Translations under genes and position numbers: made by a program
Notes under the pieces: model-generated
The model's input: the letters and a program-made list of their open reading frames with translations, nothing else
Databases searched by the model: none
Told to the model about the DNA's origin: nothing
In this document: positions 7,008 to 8,306 of the stretch, one piece after another
Position numbering within the stretch: position 1 is the stretch's first letter
Layout: every line of letters begins with the position of its first letter
Assembly: GCA_002254335.1 (NCBI GenBank)
Contig: NIVA01000183.1
Location: 1 to 8,306, forward strand
From: Bacteroidetes bacterium 4572_114
GTDB taxonomy: Bacteria; Bacteroidota; Bacteroidia; Bacteroidales; 4484-276
DNA length: 8,306 bases
Direction of reading: 5' to 3'

Positions 7008-8202
7008 CCCTAAGCATATTTTATTACTTTCTGTAATATTTGGTGCGTTGTTTTATTTTGGATGTAACCACGCACCCGAAAAAGTAAGTACTAAATCTAC
7101 AACAAATAAAATTCAGGTTGGGGTTTTTAGTGGAAGTGGTGCAAGCACAATTTGTATCATGGAGACCCTTGAAGCACTGAAACTGGATTCGGGGATATGC
7201 GGACGAAGGGTGTCGCCAATCGATATTCAATTGGGTGTTTTAGATAGCATGGATGTATTGATATTTCCCGGGGGCAGCGGAAGTAAGGAATATAATGGCC
7301 TGGGGCAAACCTCAGCTTCCATCGTTCAGCAATTTGCAAAAAAGCAGGGCAAAGGGGTTGTTGGCATTTGTGCCGGCGGCTTTTTGTTTGCAACTACCGA
7401 AGGTTATCCAAGCCTTGAAATTATCCGGGCAAAAACTATCCGCGACCATTACAACCGTGGCAGGGGGCTGATATCTATCGGGCTAAGTAACGATGGGAAA
7501 AAGATATTTCCCGAGTTGGCCGAATTTGATACATTGTTTGTCCAGTACTACGATGGGCCGATTTATGAAATCCTGGATTCAGCCAAAATTAATGTTACGG
7601 CGCAAATCAATTCAGATATCGCAACCCATAAAAACGACCCTAAAGGGGTAACGCCTGATAAGCCTGCATTCCTGACAACAAACTATGGCCAGGGAAAAGT
7701 TTTTGTCTCGGTGGGACATCCCGAATCAACTCCCGGAATGCGTTGGATGGTGCCGCGAATGGCAAGATGGACAGTTGATAAACCTTTGATTTCTTACGGT
7801 AAAAGTGTTGTCAGGCCCGAAATAAATACCCATGAAATTTTGTATTATCCTGACGTTATTAAATTTGAAAAAGAAAATTTCTGGAATTTATTTGGTGATA
7901 ATAATTCGGAAATAATTGATGCCATTGATAATCTGAATTCCATCAGGTCGAGGCCATCAATCCGCTGGACAATTGGGTTGCTAGATAATTATTTTGGTGG
8001 TTGCTTTATTTGCAAAATAGTTCTGACCCCAGCCCTTCCCCTGCCCTGTCCGCCGCTTCGCTTTGGCAGGTGGAAAAGGGAAGGGAGTGCCACCGCACCA
8101 GCCTCTGCAGCAGCTTGTGCGGTGGCATCCTCCCCCTTCGACCGAAGGGAGTCCGTACGAAGCGAAGCAAGTCCGTATGGATGGAAAGGGGGATCCCGAT
8201 AG
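6985..8202 (+). CDS. Lipoprotein with class I glutamine-amidotransferase-like (BPL_N-type) domain; C-terminus replaced by repeat-derived sequence
   Basis: Tandem ATGs at 6985 and 6988 lie inside the end of the amidohydrolase gene (23-base overlap). A basic start, a hydrophobic segment (ILLLSVIFGALFYFGC) and Cys27 suggest a lipoprotein signal, although the YFGC box is loose. Residues ~43-265 resemble the N-terminal domain of eukaryotic biotin protein ligase (BPL_N), a class I amidotransferase-like fold. The landmarks are VGVFSGSGAS, a FPGGSGS loop (94-100), a nucleophile elbow GICAGGF (Cys129) and GHPE (244-247, candidate His245 and Glu247), completing a possible Cys-His-Glu triad. The role of bacterial secreted members is not known to me. 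After RSRPSIRWTIGLLDN (~335) the family-like sequence stops. From ~346 (LTPALPLPCPPLRFGRWKRE…) the codons come from the palindromic repeat and give a low-complexity Ala/Ser/Arg-rich tail. I infer that the native C-terminal region has been cut off by that element. Confidence 0.8.
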   Translation: MMKIRETNPKHILLLSVIFGALFYFGCNHAPEKVSTKSTTNKIQVGVFSGSGASTICIMETLEALKLDSGICGRRVSPIDIQLGVLDSMDVLIFPGGSGSKEYNGLGQTSASIVQQFAKKQGKGVVGICAGGFLFATTEGYPSLEIIRAKTIRDHYNRGRGLISIGLSNDGKKIFPELAEFDTLFVQYYDGPIYEILDSAKINVTAQINSDIATHKNDPKGVTPDKPAFLTTNYGQGKVFVSVGHPESTPGMRWMVPRMARWTVDKPLISYGKSVVRPEINTHEILYYPDVIKFEKENFWNLFGDNNSEIIDAIDNLNSIRSRPSIRWTIGLLDNYFGGCFICKIVLTPALPLPCPPLRFGRWKREGSATAPASAAACAVASSPFDRRESVRSEASPYGWKGGSR

Positions 8203-8222
8203 CTATCGGGAAGAGGGGGTCT
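8022..8222 (+). repeat. Nested palindromic repeat element, long copy (copy 2), overlapping the lipoprotein gene 3' end
   Basis: A ~200-bp stretch is built from several inverted repeats. An 11-bp stem TGCCACCGCAC/GTGCGGTGGCA pairs 8088-8098 with 8117-8127. CCCTTCG-AC-CGAAGGG lies at 8134-8149. A perfect 18-bp palindrome, TCCCGATAGCTATCGGGA, lies at 8194-8211. A looser pairing links CTTCCCCTGCC-like sequence (~8035) to GGCAGG/AAGGGAAG (8065-8084). AGTCCGTA occurs twice as a direct repeat (8150 and 8170). The outer ends carry GACCCC (8025-8030) and GGGGTC (8216-8221), like very short terminal inverted repeats. The blocks shared with the copy at 494-555 define the family. No transposase gene is present, so if it is mobile it would be a MITE-like element moved in trans, which is inference. 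The left edge is uncertain. Confidence 0.65.
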
Positions 8223-8224
8223 AA

Positions 8225-8296
8225 TGTAGCAGGTGTTTGATTTGGACTGATTTGAAGCAGCTAAATAATTACGAAAAAAAACCTTATTTCCTTAAT
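8225..8296 (+). pseudogene. Possible out-of-frame 3' remnant of the amidotransferase-like lipoprotein gene
   Basis: Directly after the repeat, a short open stretch in a different frame from the preceding gene reads …LIWTDLKQLNNYEKKPYFLNF and ends in TAA near 8294-8296. Its composition is protein-like (helical, charged). Its position suggests it could be the original C-terminus of the gene interrupted by the repeat. It is very short and I recognise no motif, so chance is a real alternative. The rest of the window end is AT-rich with nothing else I can support. Confidence 0.2.
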
Positions 8297-8306
8297 TTTT
8301 AAACCT

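Noticed and set aside
8001..8240. 79-codon + strand open frame across the repeat
   Set aside because: It is read almost entirely from repeat DNA, is low-complexity, and shows no domain or signal.

Overview
The window looks like accessory chromosomal DNA of a Bacteroidota (Bacteroidetes) species. The evidence is an anti-sigma FecR relative followed by a SusC-type TonB-dependent transporter with an N-terminal STN domain and by a SusD-type protein. AT-rich, A-rich leaders without strong Shine-Dalgarno sequences and C/G-run palindromic intergenic repeats fit the same phylum. All supported genes are on the + strand. I cannot name a genus.

Layout: (1) 1-493, the 3' part of a fecR-like anti-sigma gene that enters from the left and is broken. 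One frame ends at 359, and the last ~45 codons of the expected C-terminal domain continue in another frame (356-493), as if ~20-25 codons had been lost at the joint. (2) 494-555, a short copy of a palindromic repeat. (3) 620-3946, a susC-like gene with signal peptide, STN, carboxypeptidase-regulatory-like, plug and barrel regions, ending abruptly before the expected last beta-strand. (4) 3947-5296, a susD-like gene with no signal peptide or lipobox. It is in the same frame as susC and separated from it by one TAG, which suggests a deletion removed the end of susC and the beginning of susD. (5) 5297-5437, a spacer with TGGAATA-like repeats and a 22-bp perfect palindrome. (6) 5438-5710, a 90-residue exported protein with a proline run and a Gly-rich/hydrophobic/basic tail. 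(7) 5745-7007, an exported Ntn-type (C45-like) amidohydrolase whose predicted signal cleavage exposes the nucleophile Cys. (8) 6985-8202, a lipoprotein with a class I glutamine-amidotransferase-like (BPL_N-type) domain. Its last ~60 codons are read out of a ~200-bp nested-palindrome repeat (about 8022-8222). (9) 8223-8306, a tail that may carry a remnant of the end of that gene.

Working together (inference): intact, this would be a sigma/FecR-controlled SusC/SusD uptake locus. Substrate contact would be relayed through the STN domain to FecR and on to an ECF sigma factor, probably encoded just left of the window. The small exported protein, the secreted amidohydrolase and the amidotransferase-like lipoprotein follow closely or overlap, so the cargo may be an amide- or peptide-like compound rather than a glycan. 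The FecR, SusC/SusD and lipoprotein genes all carry apparent truncation scars, so the locus appears to be decaying, unless the scars are assembly errors. I see no CRISPR array, tRNA, rRNA or transposase gene.
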